A stretch of DNA of 64,000 nt from Comamonadaceae bacterium (GTDB taxonomy: Bacteria; Pseudomonadota; Gammaproteobacteria; Burkholderiales; Burkholderiaceae_C): the NCBI GenBank assembly GCA_947478725.1, contig CANJWZ010000015.1, positions 1 through 64,000 on the forward strand. The letters are read 5' to 3'. Shown one piece after another: positions 21,458 to 29,547 of the stretch (positions are counted from its first letter, which is position 1; each line of letters starts with the position of its first letter). Below the pieces are notes generated by a model that was given only the letters and a program-made list of their open reading frames with translations, did not search any database and had not been told where the DNA came from. The translations under genes were made by a program, and so were the position numbers.

Positions 21458-21949
21458 TTAGTCACCACGCCGCTTCAATAAGCTACTGTCTGGCGGCACA
21501 AAAATCAAGCCGTCGTCACGCGCGCCATAGCGTGTGTCTCCGCGCAGCATGGCGCATCGCAAATCGGCCATCACGCGTTCATCGGTTTGCGCCATGGCCC
21601 AAAGGCGTTCGTCAGCCCGCCTGGTGGCCAAATTGCGTGACCAGCGGTCCAGCGATGCCTTGATGCTGGCCGCCAAAGCGCGTGACGTGCTGGCGCAAAC
21701 CGCCAGGGTGGCAAACGCCACCACCCACAGGCCGATCCACAGCACCAGCAAATGGCCCTCGGCCATGCTGTCCATCACCTGGTAAGCCACCACCATCACG
21801 GCAGCCGCCATGGCCGACAACAGCAAGGTGGCCAAGCTGCGCGTGCCGGAAAAGCCGCGCTTGATCGCTTGAGCCGACGCAATCGCTGACTCAACCCGGG
21901 CAACGCCAGGGTGCTGGGTGGAATATTCAAGATGGACGAAGCGGGTCAT
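21458..21949 (-). CDS. Two-helix membrane protein, unknown
   Basis: This 163-residue protein has a short N-terminal soluble part, two hydrophobic helices at about residues 40-58 and 67-86 (LLVLWIGLWVVAFATLAVCA), then a charged C-terminal domain (TRRADERLWAMAQTDERVMAD) that probably lies in the cytoplasm. The C-terminal half has heptad-like Arg/Ala/Leu patterning. I do not recognise a characterised family. It is monocistronic and faces away from the LysR gene. Confidence 0.65.
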   Translation of the reverse strand: MTRFVHLEYSTQHPGVARVESAIASAQAIKRGFSGTRSLATLLLSAMAAAVMVVAYQVMDSMAEGHLLVLWIGLWVVAFATLAVCASTSRALAASIKASLDRWSRNLATRRADERLWAMAQTDERVMADLRCAMLRGDTRYGARDDGLIFVPPDSSLLKRRGD

Positions 21950-22073
21950 GGTGTTTCCTCTTTTGGATCCATCGCAGAACTGCTTTGGATAGGGTCATAT
22001 TAGGGTTATTACTGATCTTATTCAACTTTATCTTTATGATGCCGGTTATTCATGACAGTGATAATTGAAGTCT

Positions 22074-23048
22074 ATGCCATCAGCCATTGCGCCCAAGCCG
22101 CCCAACTTTCGCACCTTTGACCTGAACCTGCTGCGCGTGTTTGACGAAGTGATGGCCGAGCGCAGCCTGACCCGGGCGGCCCGCAATCTGTCACTCACCC
22201 AGCCCGCGGTCAGCAACGCATTGCGTCGGCTGCGCAGCACACTCGGCGACGATCTTGTGGTCAGGGTGGGCCAAGGCATGGCACCAACGCCACGCGCCTT
22301 GGCGCTGTGGCCCGCCGTGCGCGAGGCGCTGCGCCTGTTGCAGGCGTCGTTGAGCCCCAGCAGTTTTGATGCCGCTACCGCCAACACCACATTCGTGCTG
22401 ACCATGGCCGACGCCACCGCCGCCGAGCTGATGCCCGGGCTGATCGACATCTTGGAGCGCGAGGCCCCAGGCGTGGCCATCCGCGTGCTGCCGCTGAGCA
22501 CCCGCGACCCGCGCCGACTGCTCGACGAAGGTGTGGCCGATCTGGCGCTGGGCCACTTCCCATCGGTGCTGGCCGACCTGGTGGTGCGCGCCCAGACCGG
22601 CGATGCCGTGGCCTTTGCCCACCAGCGCCTGTATGACGGCCAGTACGTGTGTGTGATGCGCGCCGGCCATCCGCTGGCACGCGGGCCGTTGACGATCGAC
22701 AGTTTTTGCGCTGCACGCCACATGCTGGTCAGCTTTTCGGGCCGTCCGTACGGGTTCATTGATGAGTCCCTCGCCTCACTAGGCCGTCAACGCCAGGTGG
22801 TGCTGACGGTCAACCAGTTCTTCACCGCGGGCCGGGTGGTGGCGCATTCCAACTTGCTGACGGTGCTGCCCCAGCACTTTGTCAGCGTCACCGGCATCGC
22901 CGACCAGCTGGTGCTGCGGCCCCTGCCATTTGACGTCGCGCCGGTCCACGTTGACGCCGTGTGGCACAGCCGTGTCGAGTCGCAAAGCGCCCACATCTGG
23001 CTGCGCAGCGCCGTGCTGCGGTCGGCCAGACAAGCTTTTGCCACCTGA
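22074..23048 (+). CDS. LysR-family transcriptional regulator
   Basis: This 324-residue protein starts MPSAIAPKPPNFRTFDLNLL. The winged helix-turn-helix at about residues 10-68 (ERSLTRAARNLSLTQPAVSN) is of the NodD/LinR-like subgroup. The effector-binding domain follows from about residue 95. It faces the ABC importer genes directly and is the natural regulator of the 23.3-28.7 kb cluster. Its own promoter region lies in the 124-base gap shared with the leftward membrane-protein gene. The inducer is unknown, presumably the imported compound. Confidence 0.92.
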   Translation: MPSAIAPKPPNFRTFDLNLLRVFDEVMAERSLTRAARNLSLTQPAVSNALRRLRSTLGDDLVVRVGQGMAPTPRALALWPAVREALRLLQASLSPSSFDAATANTTFVLTMADATAAELMPGLIDILEREAPGVAIRVLPLSTRDPRRLLDEGVADLALGHFPSVLADLVVRAQTGDAVAFAHQRLYDGQYVCVMRAGHPLARGPLTIDSFCAARHMLVSFSGRPYGFIDESLASLGRQRQVVLTVNQFFTAGRVVAHSNLLTVLPQHFVSVTGIADQLVLRPLPFDVAPVHVDAVWHSRVESQSAHIWLRSAVLRSARQAFAT

Positions 23049-23060
23049 AGACGCTTATAA

Positions 23061-23105
23061 AATGCTATAAATAGAGCAGCTGCTCGCCCATGCATCTAGC
23101 GGCCC
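23061..23105 (-). repeat. Interspersed repeat, copy F
   Basis: On the minus strand it reads GGGCGAGCAGCTGCTC, then TATTTATAGCAT, the family core. It lies just after the LysR gene, in the 221-base leader of the importer operon. Confidence 0.55.
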
Positions 23106-23269
23106 GTAGGCACTCTGTAGCCACATTTTTAGGCAAAAAAGGCCTGGAAAAGACCCAGACGCCAGCGCTCGACGCTTGGCGCATACTTTGCTAGTACTTC
23201 TCGTCGAAAATGAATGTTTAAAGGCGCCCTTTCGGCTAACATGCGTTCGACTTAAACCAAGGAATCACC

Positions 23270-24061
23270 ATGAAGCTTTTCAAATTTCTGACCCTCCAAT
23301 TGGCCCTGTGCGGCTTGATCGCGGCCATGCCGGCAGCAGCACAAACCAAGTCACATTTGCAGACGGTGCTGGAACGCGGCACGCTGCGCGTCGGCACCAC
23401 CGGTGACTTCAACCCGATGTCGGTGAAAGACCCCGCCACCAACAGCTACAAAGGTTTTGACATTGAGGCCATGGAGCAATTGGCCAAAGACATGGGCGTC
23501 AAGGTCGAGTTTGTGCCGACCGAGTGGGCCACGCTGATTGCCGGCCTGACATCTGACCGTTATGACATTTTTGCGGGCGGCTCGTCGCTGACCATGGCTC
23601 GCGCCAAAACCGTAGCCTTCACCGTGCCCTATGTTGAGGCAGGAACAGTGCCACTGGTGCTTAAAACCAATGCAGCCAAGATCAAAACCTGGGCCGACCT
23701 GAACAAAAAAGGCACCACTGTTGCCGTTTTGCTGGGTACCGTGTTTGAAGAGCAGGCCAAAGCCGTATTCCCATTGGCCACGATCAAAAGCATTGAAAAG
23801 CCGGCCAACGGCTACCAAGAAGTGCTGGCAGGCCGTGCCATCGCCACGATCACCAGCAACATTGAAGCCGCCACCCTGATGGCGACTTACCCCACGCTCA
23901 CCACCTTGAGTGGCGCAGAGCCGCGCAACAAGCGCCCGTTTGCGTACCCGATTGCACAAAACGACCCGACCTGGACAACTTTTCTGAACAACTGGGTGGC
24001 ACTGAAAACGTCTGAAGGTTTTTTCAAGTCCCTAGAGGCCAAGTGGCTTGCTGCCAAATAA
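23270..24061 (+). CDS. ABC transporter substrate-binding protein (polar amino acid type)
   Basis: This 263-residue protein has a cleavable signal peptide (MKLFKFLTLQLALCGLIAAM, cut near AAAQ). The mature part is the SBP_bac_3 fold: VLERGTLRVGTTGDFNPM, YKGFDIEAMEQLAKDMGV, FAGGSSLTMARAKTVAFT and a C-terminal domain. The usual ligand-contact Arg of classical amino acid binders (S-x-T-x-x-R-x-x) is kept as SSLTMARAK. It would capture an amino acid or amine in the periplasm. The permease start follows directly at its stop codon. Confidence 0.92.
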   Translation: MKLFKFLTLQLALCGLIAAMPAAAQTKSHLQTVLERGTLRVGTTGDFNPMSVKDPATNSYKGFDIEAMEQLAKDMGVKVEFVPTEWATLIAGLTSDRYDIFAGGSSLTMARAKTVAFTVPYVEAGTVPLVLKTNAAKIKTWADLNKKGTTVAVLLGTVFEEQAKAVFPLATIKSIEKPANGYQEVLAGRAIATITSNIEAATLMATYPTLTTLSGAEPRNKRPFAYPIAQNDPTWTTFLNNWVALKTSEGFFKSLEAKWLAAK

Positions 24062-24823
24062 GTGCGCCTTAAACGCCTGAGCCTGCTGCCCTTCCTGGCA
24101 GCGCTGCTTTTGCTGAGCGGCTGCGCCAGCAACTCCAGCTACAACTGGGGCTGGTATGTGTTTAACCCGGCCCTGCCCAAGGGCTTGGGCAATATTGAGT
24201 TTTTAATCAGCGGCGTTGGCATGACGCTGGCGTTGTCTGTCACGGCCATTTTGATATCCGTGTTGATGGGCCTGCTGCTGGCTGTGTCGCTGCTGTCGCC
24301 CTACAAGGCGCTGCGCTGGACGGCACGCACCTATGTGGAGTGCTTCCGCGCCATACCGCTGCTGGTGTTGCTGCTGTGGGTGTACTACGGCTTGCCCGTG
24401 GTCAGCGGCCTGCAATTTGGTGCCTTCGCTGCGGGTGTGATGTCGCTGGCGCTGTCGGATGCCGCGTTTGAGGCCGAGGTGTTTCGCGCCGGTTTGCAGT
24501 CGGTCGCCAGGGGCCAGCGTGAAGCCGCCGAAACGCTGGGCCTGTCCCGCTGGTCAACATTGCGCTATGTGGTGTTTCCGCAAGCGATTCGCACCATCTT
24601 GCCAGCGCTGGGCAACCAGTTTGTGTATGTGCTCAAAATGAGTTCGCTGGTGTCGGTGATTGGCCTGCAGGAGTTCACACGCCGCGCCAATGAGCTGAAT
24701 GTGACCGAATACCGCCCGCTGGAGATTTACACTTTTTTGGTGGCTGAATACCTGCTGCTCATCTTGCTGGCATCTTGGGGCGTGCGCCGACTAGAGCACA
24801 AACTGGCGCAGTCGCAGCGCTAG
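24062..24823 (+). CDS. Amino acid-type ABC transporter permease with lipoprotein-like N-terminus
   Basis: This 253-residue permease starts at GTG directly after the TAA of the binding protein, without an intervening base. The HisM/GlnP-type domain begins at ISGVGMTLALSVTAILIS and carries the ATPase-coupling EAA loop (REAAETLGLSRWSTLRYVVFP). The first 21 residues, ending LLLSGCAS, look exactly like a lipoprotein signal with a lipobox; what follows is a short linker (YNWGWYVFNP) before the first transport helix. Only one permease gene is present, so a homodimer is likely. Confidence 0.9.
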   Translation: MRLKRLSLLPFLAALLLLSGCASNSSYNWGWYVFNPALPKGLGNIEFLISGVGMTLALSVTAILISVLMGLLLAVSLLSPYKALRWTARTYVECFRAIPLLVLLLWVYYGLPVVSGLQFGAFAAGVMSLALSDAAFEAEVFRAGLQSVARGQREAAETLGLSRWSTLRYVVFPQAIRTILPALGNQFVYVLKMSSLVSVIGLQEFTRRANELNVTEYRPLEIYTFLVAEYLLLILLASWGVRRLEHKLAQSQR

Positions 24824-24876
24824 GCCGCTAGGCCGCTAGACATTAGCGAGCCGCGCAGCCTCGCCCGACGGCCTTG

Positions 24877-25653
24877 TCAATGGTGCAGGATGCGGCCTAA
24901 AAACTCTTTGCAGCGGTCCGTTTGCGGCGCGCTGAAAAACGCCTGAGGCGCAGCGCTTTCGACAATTCTCCCGTTGTCCATGAAGATCACCTTGTCAGCG
25001 GCGCGCCGGGCAAAGCCCATCTCGTGGGTGACACAAATCATCGTCATGCCATCTTGGGCCAGGTCTTCCATCACCTGCAGCACTTCCATGATCATTTCCG
25101 GGTCAAGTGCCGACGTCGGCTCGTCAAACAGCATGATTTTGGGGCGCATGCACAGCGACCGCGCAATCGCCACCCGCTGCTGTTGCCCGCCAGACAGCTG
25201 GCTAGGGTATTTGTCCGCTTGCCCGGCAATGCCGACGCGCGCCAGATACTGCATGGCCAGCGCCTGGGTTTCAGCTTTGGGCATGCCGCGCGCTTTCATG
25301 GGGGCCAGCATCAGGTTGTCGAGCACTGACAGGTGAGGGAACAAATTGAACTGCTGAAACACCATGCCGACCTCACGCCGCAGTTGCTGCACGCTGGCGC
25401 GGTCATCGCTGAGCGTCACGCCATCGACCACAATCTCTCCCTGCTCGTGTTTTTCAAGCCGCGCAATGCAGCGGATCAGGGTTGACTTGCCCGAGCCTGA
25501 TGGCCCGCAGATCACCACTTTTTCGCCGGCTGCGACTTGCAAAGACACATCGTCGAGTGCCCGAAACTCACCAAACCATTTGGACACACCGCACATGTCA
25601 ATGATGGGGGGCTTGCTGGCATCTGGCTCTGGCCTAACGGGGGTTTCAGTCAT
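24877..25653 (-). CDS. Amino acid-type ABC transporter ATP-binding protein
   Basis: This 258-residue GlnQ/HisP-type ATPase has Walker A GPSGSGKST, a Q-loop in VFQQFNLFPHLSV, the signature LSGGQQQRVAIAR, Walker B IMLFDEPTSALD and the H-loop Thr-His-Glu in CVTHEMGFA. It surely powers the permease at 24062, yet it runs on the opposite strand, convergent with it, and starts 40 bases from the rightward creatininase-like gene. The first 19 residues (TETPVRPEPDASKPP) are an extension; MCGVSKWFGEF is an alternative start. Confidence 0.92.
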   Translation of the reverse strand: MTETPVRPEPDASKPPIIDMCGVSKWFGEFRALDDVSLQVAAGEKVVICGPSGSGKSTLIRCIARLEKHEQGEIVVDGVTLSDDRASVQQLRREVGMVFQQFNLFPHLSVLDNLMLAPMKARGMPKAETQALAMQYLARVGIAGQADKYPSQLSGGQQQRVAIARSLCMRPKIMLFDEPTSALDPEMIMEVLQVMEDLAQDGMTMICVTHEMGFARRAADKVIFMDNGRIVESAAPQAFFSAPQTDRCKEFLGRILHH

Positions 25654-25693
25654 CTGGAGGGTGGTTTCTTGGTCTGCTTTATTATGCGTTCAT

Positions 25694-26473
25694 ATGCAAT
25701 TAACCCATGCCACCTGGGGCGAAGTCAGCGCGTATTTGGCGCGGTCCCAAGCCATCATCGTGCCCATCGGCTCGACCGAGCAGCACGGCCCCATCGGCTT
25801 GATGGGCACCGATGCGTTGACAGCAGAAGCAGTTGCACACGGTATTGGTGAACAAACTGGCGCACTCGTTGGCCCCACCTTGAGTCTGAGCGTGGCGCAG
25901 TTCAACCTCGGCTTTCCCGGCACCATTTCATTGCGCGCCACCACGCTGATGGCGGTCATCAACGACTATGTTTTGTCGCTCCAGCGGCAAGGCTTTGAGC
26001 GGTTTTATTTTGTCAATGGCCACGGCGCCAATGTGTCAGTGGCCAAGGCCGCGTTTCAGGATATTTACGCGCAGTTCAGCCTGGGCAGCCTGACCGGCCA
26101 GGCGCCACGCTGCCGATTGCGCAGCTGGTGGGACTACCCCCAAGCCGACGCTCTGCGCAAGGCGTGGTACGGCGCGGCAGAAGGCATGCACGCCACACCC
26201 AGCGAGATCGCCATGACGCTGCATCTGCTGCCCGGCTCGGCCAGGCAGGCCCCGCCCGAGTTTCTTGCCGCGCCTGCGCAGCTGCCCGCCACCTTTTTGC
26301 GAGACCACGGCGGCGACAACCACTGGGACGCGCAAACCCACAGGGAAGCCTTCCCCGACGGCCGGGTTGGGTCTGATTCCGCATTGGCCACCGCCGAGCA
26401 AGGCGGGCAACTGCTGGCCGCGGCCATTGAAGGTGGCTGCGAAGACTTTGCCGCGTTCGTCACACAAGCCTGA
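25694..26473 (+). CDS. Creatininase-family amidohydrolase
   Basis: This 259-residue protein is of the creatininase/FAPy-deformylase/MftE fold. Metal-ligand motifs are GSTEQHGP (Glu and His), GTDALTAEA (Asp), FVNGHGAN and the Glu in HATPSEIAMTL. Family enzymes open cyclic or linear amides with two metal ions (creatinine, formamido-purines or peptides). It is the first gene of a tight four-gene operon (gaps of 13, 27 and -4 bases). No Shine-Dalgarno sequence is visible, and only 40 bases separate it from the divergent ATPase gene, so it may be leaderless. Substrate unknown. Confidence 0.85.
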   Translation: MQLTHATWGEVSAYLARSQAIIVPIGSTEQHGPIGLMGTDALTAEAVAHGIGEQTGALVGPTLSLSVAQFNLGFPGTISLRATTLMAVINDYVLSLQRQGFERFYFVNGHGANVSVAKAAFQDIYAQFSLGSLTGQAPRCRLRSWWDYPQADALRKAWYGAAEGMHATPSEIAMTLHLLPGSARQAPPEFLAAPAQLPATFLRDHGGDNHWDAQTHREAFPDGRVGSDSALATAEQGGQLLAAAIEGGCEDFAAFVTQA

Positions 26474-26486
26474 GGCGCGGCACGGT

Positions 26487-27101
26487 ATGGCCCAGGCTTT
26501 CAAACACACCCCGCTGCTGCACCCTGAATGGCAGACGATTGAGAAAATCTCGCTTGAAGATTTCTCCAGCGCTGACTGGACGACGCTGAACACCCAGCGC
26601 GCCGTGTACTACCAGCAAGAACAAGCCCGTCAGGTGCTGCGCATGCTGGCCGTGTCAGAGCATGACACCAGCTTTGGCTACATGGTCAACAACTACCGGC
26701 ATTCGCTGCAATCGGCCACCATGGCGCTGCGTGATGGCCTGGCTGAAGAAGACGTGGTGGTGTGCCTGCTGCACGACATTGGTTTTATTGCCTGCCCGTC
26801 GACGCATGGCGAGTTTGCCGCAGAACTGCTGGGCAGCTACGTGTCTGACCGCAACTACTGGATGCTGCAACGCCACGGCACGTTTCAAAACATTCACTCA
26901 CCGCACTTGCCGGGTGTGGATGTGAACGAGCGCGAACGCTGGCGCGGCCACCCGCACTTTGACTGGGCGGCCACCTTTGTCGACAAGTACGACCAGGCCG
27001 CCTGCGACCCCCACTACGACTGCGCGCCACTGGCTTTTTTTGAGCCCATGGTGCAGCGCCTGTTTGCCCGCAAGCCGGTCAAGCGGCCGCATAAAGACTA
27101 A
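26487..27101 (+). CDS. HD-domain protein of the PhnZ/MIOX-like diiron oxygenase type
   Basis: This 204-residue protein has the metal-ligand series H (YRHSLQSA), HD (CLLHDIGF), H (THGEFAAELL) and H (QRHGTFQ), and a C-terminal Asp in FVDKYDQAA. This is the pattern of HD-fold mixed-valence diiron oxygenases such as PhnZ, TmpB and myo-inositol oxygenase, but also of some HD hydrolases, so the reaction is not certain. It is about as long as PhnZ. In the operon it comes with a 2-oxoglutarate oxygenase, the enzyme type that precedes PhnZ and TmpB in phosphonate breakdown. Confidence 0.75.
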   Translation: MAQAFKHTPLLHPEWQTIEKISLEDFSSADWTTLNTQRAVYYQQEQARQVLRMLAVSEHDTSFGYMVNNYRHSLQSATMALRDGLAEEDVVVCLLHDIGFIACPSTHGEFAAELLGSYVSDRNYWMLQRHGTFQNIHSPHLPGVDVNERERWRGHPHFDWAATFVDKYDQAACDPHYDCAPLAFFEPMVQRLFARKPVKRPHKD

Positions 27102-27128
27102 TCAAAGACTCATAAAAAAGAGATTGCC

Positions 27129-27719
27129 ATGACCGCCTGGATTCGGATGATCCCGCTTGAAGAAGCCACCGGCACGCTGGCTGCAGCCTATGCCAAAGTC
27201 ACCACGCCGCACGGCACGGTTGATAACGTGATGAAGGCCCACAGCCTGCGACCACACACCATGGAAGGCCATGTGGCGCTGTACCGCAGCGTGCTGCACA
27301 CGCCCGACAACACACTGCCGTTCTGGTTTCTGGAGGTCATTGCGTCTTACACCAGCAGCCTGAACCAGTGCCTGTACAGTTTTACCCACCACTTCACCAA
27401 CGCGCGGCGACTGATCAACGACAAGGCGCGCTCGGATGCGATCTTGGCCGCCATGGACGCGCGCCAGCCCGAGCAAGCCTTCAGCGGCAAACACCTGGCG
27501 CTGATGCGTTACGCGGGCAAGCTCACCACCCAGGTTGGCAACATGCAAAAGCCCGACGTGGATGCCCTGCACGCGGCTGGCTGTGACGACGGTGAGATTC
27601 TGGAGGTCAATCAGGTGTGTGCCTACTTCAATTATTCAAACCGCCTCCTCAATGGCTTGGGTGTGACCACTGAGGGCGACGTGATTGGTTACTACACAGA
27701 AACCGAGGGGGCAGCATGA
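27129..27719 (+). CDS. AhpD-like (carboxymuconolactone decarboxylase superfamily) protein
   Basis: This 196-residue all-helical protein has the peroxidase-related layout. The active-site segment reads SSLNQCLYSFTHHF: the first Cys and the downstream His pair are present, but the second Cys of the usual C-x-x-C is Ser. It may thus work as a one-Cys thiol enzyme or have changed function. It overlaps the next gene by four bases (ATGA) and starts 27 bases after the HD gene, so it belongs to the same operon. Confidence 0.8.
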   Translation: MTAWIRMIPLEEATGTLAAAYAKVTTPHGTVDNVMKAHSLRPHTMEGHVALYRSVLHTPDNTLPFWFLEVIASYTSSLNQCLYSFTHHFTNARRLINDKARSDAILAAMDARQPEQAFSGKHLALMRYAGKLTTQVGNMQKPDVDALHAAGCDDGEILEVNQVCAYFNYSNRLLNGLGVTTEGDVIGYYTETEGAA

Positions 27720-28711
27720 GCACCGCTTATGCCACGGCCAAGCAGGTTGCCGTCACCAGCATCCCCGTGATTGACATTGCGCCGCTTCAAAGCAATACGC
27801 ACGCAGACCTGGCAAGCGTGGGCGCGCAAATGCGCGCGGCGGTGGAAGACATCGGGTTTTTCTACGTCAAAAATCACAGCGTTGACCTCGCATTGATCGA
27901 GCGCGTCAACTCTCTGGCACACCAGTTTTTTGCCCAGCCGCTGACCAGCAAGTTGCAGGTCGAGCCACAAGGCCGCCACCGGGGCTATTTGAAAATCGGT
28001 GAAGCAAAAATGTCCGCGAAAGCCAAAACTGACTTGAAAGAAAGTTTTATCTGGGGCATTGATGTCCCCGAGGACGATGCCGACTACCTGGCAGGCAACC
28101 CGATGATGGGCCCGAACCGCTGGCCCGCCTTCATGCCCGAGCTGCGCCCGGCACTGAACGCCTACATGACCGCCTGCCACGTTTGCGCACAGCGAATTTT
28201 GCGCGCCCTGGCCGTCAGTTTGAATGCCGACGAAGATACCTTTGTAAAGCGTTTTACCAAGCCCATTTCACGCGGCGCGCTGGTGCACTACCCACCGCAG
28301 CCGCCAGGCGCCGGCGAGCAGCAATTTGGCGTGGCACCGCACACCGACTACGGCGTGATCACCTTGCTGCATCAGGACATGGTGGGCGGCCTGCAGGTTT
28401 TCAGCCGCCAGCGTGAATGGGTCACCGCGCATCCGATTGCCGGCACGCTGGTCATCAACTCGGGCGATTTGCTGGGCCGCTGGTCAAATGATCACTTCAG
28501 GTCCAACAGCCACCGCGTGGTCAATTCATCAGGCCGCGAGCGGCTGTCTATTGCGATGTTTGTCGACCCCGACTTTGACACACCCATCGTGCCGGTGACA
28601 GCCCCGGGCGAGGCGGCCAAGTATCCCGAAGTCAGTTGCGGCGACTACATTGCCGCGCGGTTTGACAAGTCCTTTGCCTATCGGCAAAAAGCCGACACGC
28701 CGCCAGCCTGA
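27716..28711 (+). CDS. Fe(II)/2-oxoglutarate oxygenase, isopenicillin N synthase family
   Basis: This 331-residue protein has the DIOX_N domain (VIDIAPLQSN, AVEDIGFFYVKNHSVD) and the 2OG-FeII_Oxy domain. Iron ligands are His and Asp in PHTDYGVITLL and His in SNSHRVVNS; the 2-oxoglutarate Arg-x-Ser follows in RERLSIAMF. It would hydroxylate or desaturate a small molecule in the cytoplasm. It is the last gene of the creatininase/HD/AhpD operon. The convergent VOC gene ends nine bases after its stop. Confidence 0.9.
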   Translation: MSTAYATAKQVAVTSIPVIDIAPLQSNTHADLASVGAQMRAAVEDIGFFYVKNHSVDLALIERVNSLAHQFFAQPLTSKLQVEPQGRHRGYLKIGEAKMSAKAKTDLKESFIWGIDVPEDDADYLAGNPMMGPNRWPAFMPELRPALNAYMTACHVCAQRILRALAVSLNADEDTFVKRFTKPISRGALVHYPPQPPGAGEQQFGVAPHTDYGVITLLHQDMVGGLQVFSRQREWVTAHPIAGTLVINSGDLLGRWSNDHFRSNSHRVVNSSGRERLSIAMFVDPDFDTPIVPVTAPGEAAKYPEVSCGDYIAARFDKSFAYRQKADTPPA

Positions 28712-28720
28712 GCGACAAGC

Positions 28721-29107
28721 TCAAGCCGTTTTGGGCAGGCGGTACACCGCGCACAACTTGTTGCCGTCTGGGTCACGCAGATACGCCAGGTACATCTTGC
28801 CCGCCGCGCCTTCGCGCAGACCAGGTGGGTCTTCACAGGTCACGCCGCCGTTGGCTACACCTGCTGCATGAAACGCATCAACCTCAGCCTGCGACTGAGC
28901 ATTCAACCCAATCGTGCCGCCATTGCCATGGGTAGCAGGCTGCCCGTTGACCGGCGTGACGATGCCCAGCGAGCCGGTAGCACTTCGGTAGTAATAACGT
29001 GCCTTGCCAGCCACCCCGGGGCCGACACCCATCACGCCGAATATCGCGTCGTAAAACCGCTTGGATGCCTCCAGGTCATTGACGCCGACCGTGATGTGAC
29101 TGAACAT
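28721..29107 (-). CDS. VOC-superfamily (glyoxalase/bleomycin resistance-like) protein
   Basis: This 128-residue protein starts MFSHITVGVNDLEASKRFYD, the usual first beta-alpha unit with a metal His. The second half contains AYLRDPDGNKLCAVYR with the PDGN turn. The fold is shared by glyoxalases, dioxygenases and resistance proteins, so the activity is open. It converges on the oxygenase operon and may be unrelated to it. Confidence 0.85.
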   Translation of the reverse strand: MFSHITVGVNDLEASKRFYDAIFGVMGVGPGVAGKARYYYRSATGSLGIVTPVNGQPATHGNGGTIGLNAQSQAEVDAFHAAGVANGGVTCEDPPGLREGAAGKMYLAYLRDPDGNKLCAVYRLPKTA

Positions 29108-29241
29108 GTTTTGTCTCCATGAAGGCCCGGTGACGGGCCGGTTAGGTACCGATTAAGTGCTGATGACGCTTGGTTAAAGGCCAAAAGTGAGCTATAAATA
29201 ATAGTCGATGACGATGGGGCATGTAACAACGGCTATCGCCA

Positions 29242-29288
29242 GCCGCTATTCATTGAGAAGCTGCTCACCCTTGGATATGTTGGCTTGG
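29242..29288 (-). repeat. Interspersed repeat, copy G
   Basis: On the minus strand it reads AAGCCAACATATCC, then GTGAGCAGCTTCTCAATGAA and TAGCGGC. The flank GATATGTTGGCTTG is shared with copy H at 41055. Confidence 0.6.
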
Positions 29289-29405
29289 GGGCGCTTTTGT
29301 CAGTTAAAACCCTCCCTGAAAGGCGAGGAAAATCAGGTTTCAGGCGGAAAACTCGGCCAGAAACGGTTTTAAAGCGATTTTAGAGGCATTTTAGTGGGTC
29401 AAATC

Positions 29406-29455
29406 GAGCCCAAATTCAATGAATACGTTTGCGAGTAGCTATTAAAAACAGAGCG
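29406..29455 (+). repeat. Interspersed repeat, copy C
   Basis: It reads TTCAATGAATACGTTTGCGA, then GTAGCTATTAAAAACAGAGC. It shares TCAATGAATA and TGCGAGTAGCT with copy D in the acetoacetate-CoA ligase gene. Confidence 0.6.
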
Positions 29456-29547
29456 GCTAGCCGCGTTCACGTAAGCGCAGCTTAAGGCAGCGCGTTAGTG
29501 GCCCAAACGCCCCGTCGTTAAAACAAATAGGACCAAAAAGGAGACAT

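Larger units (their letters stand above)
29108..29547. other. 440-base gap holding two interspersed repeats
   Basis: It lies between the divergent VOC and M20 peptidase genes. It contains repeat copies G (29242-29288) and C (29406-29455), facing opposite ways, and must include both promoters. I see no other structure or gene. Confidence 0.6.
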
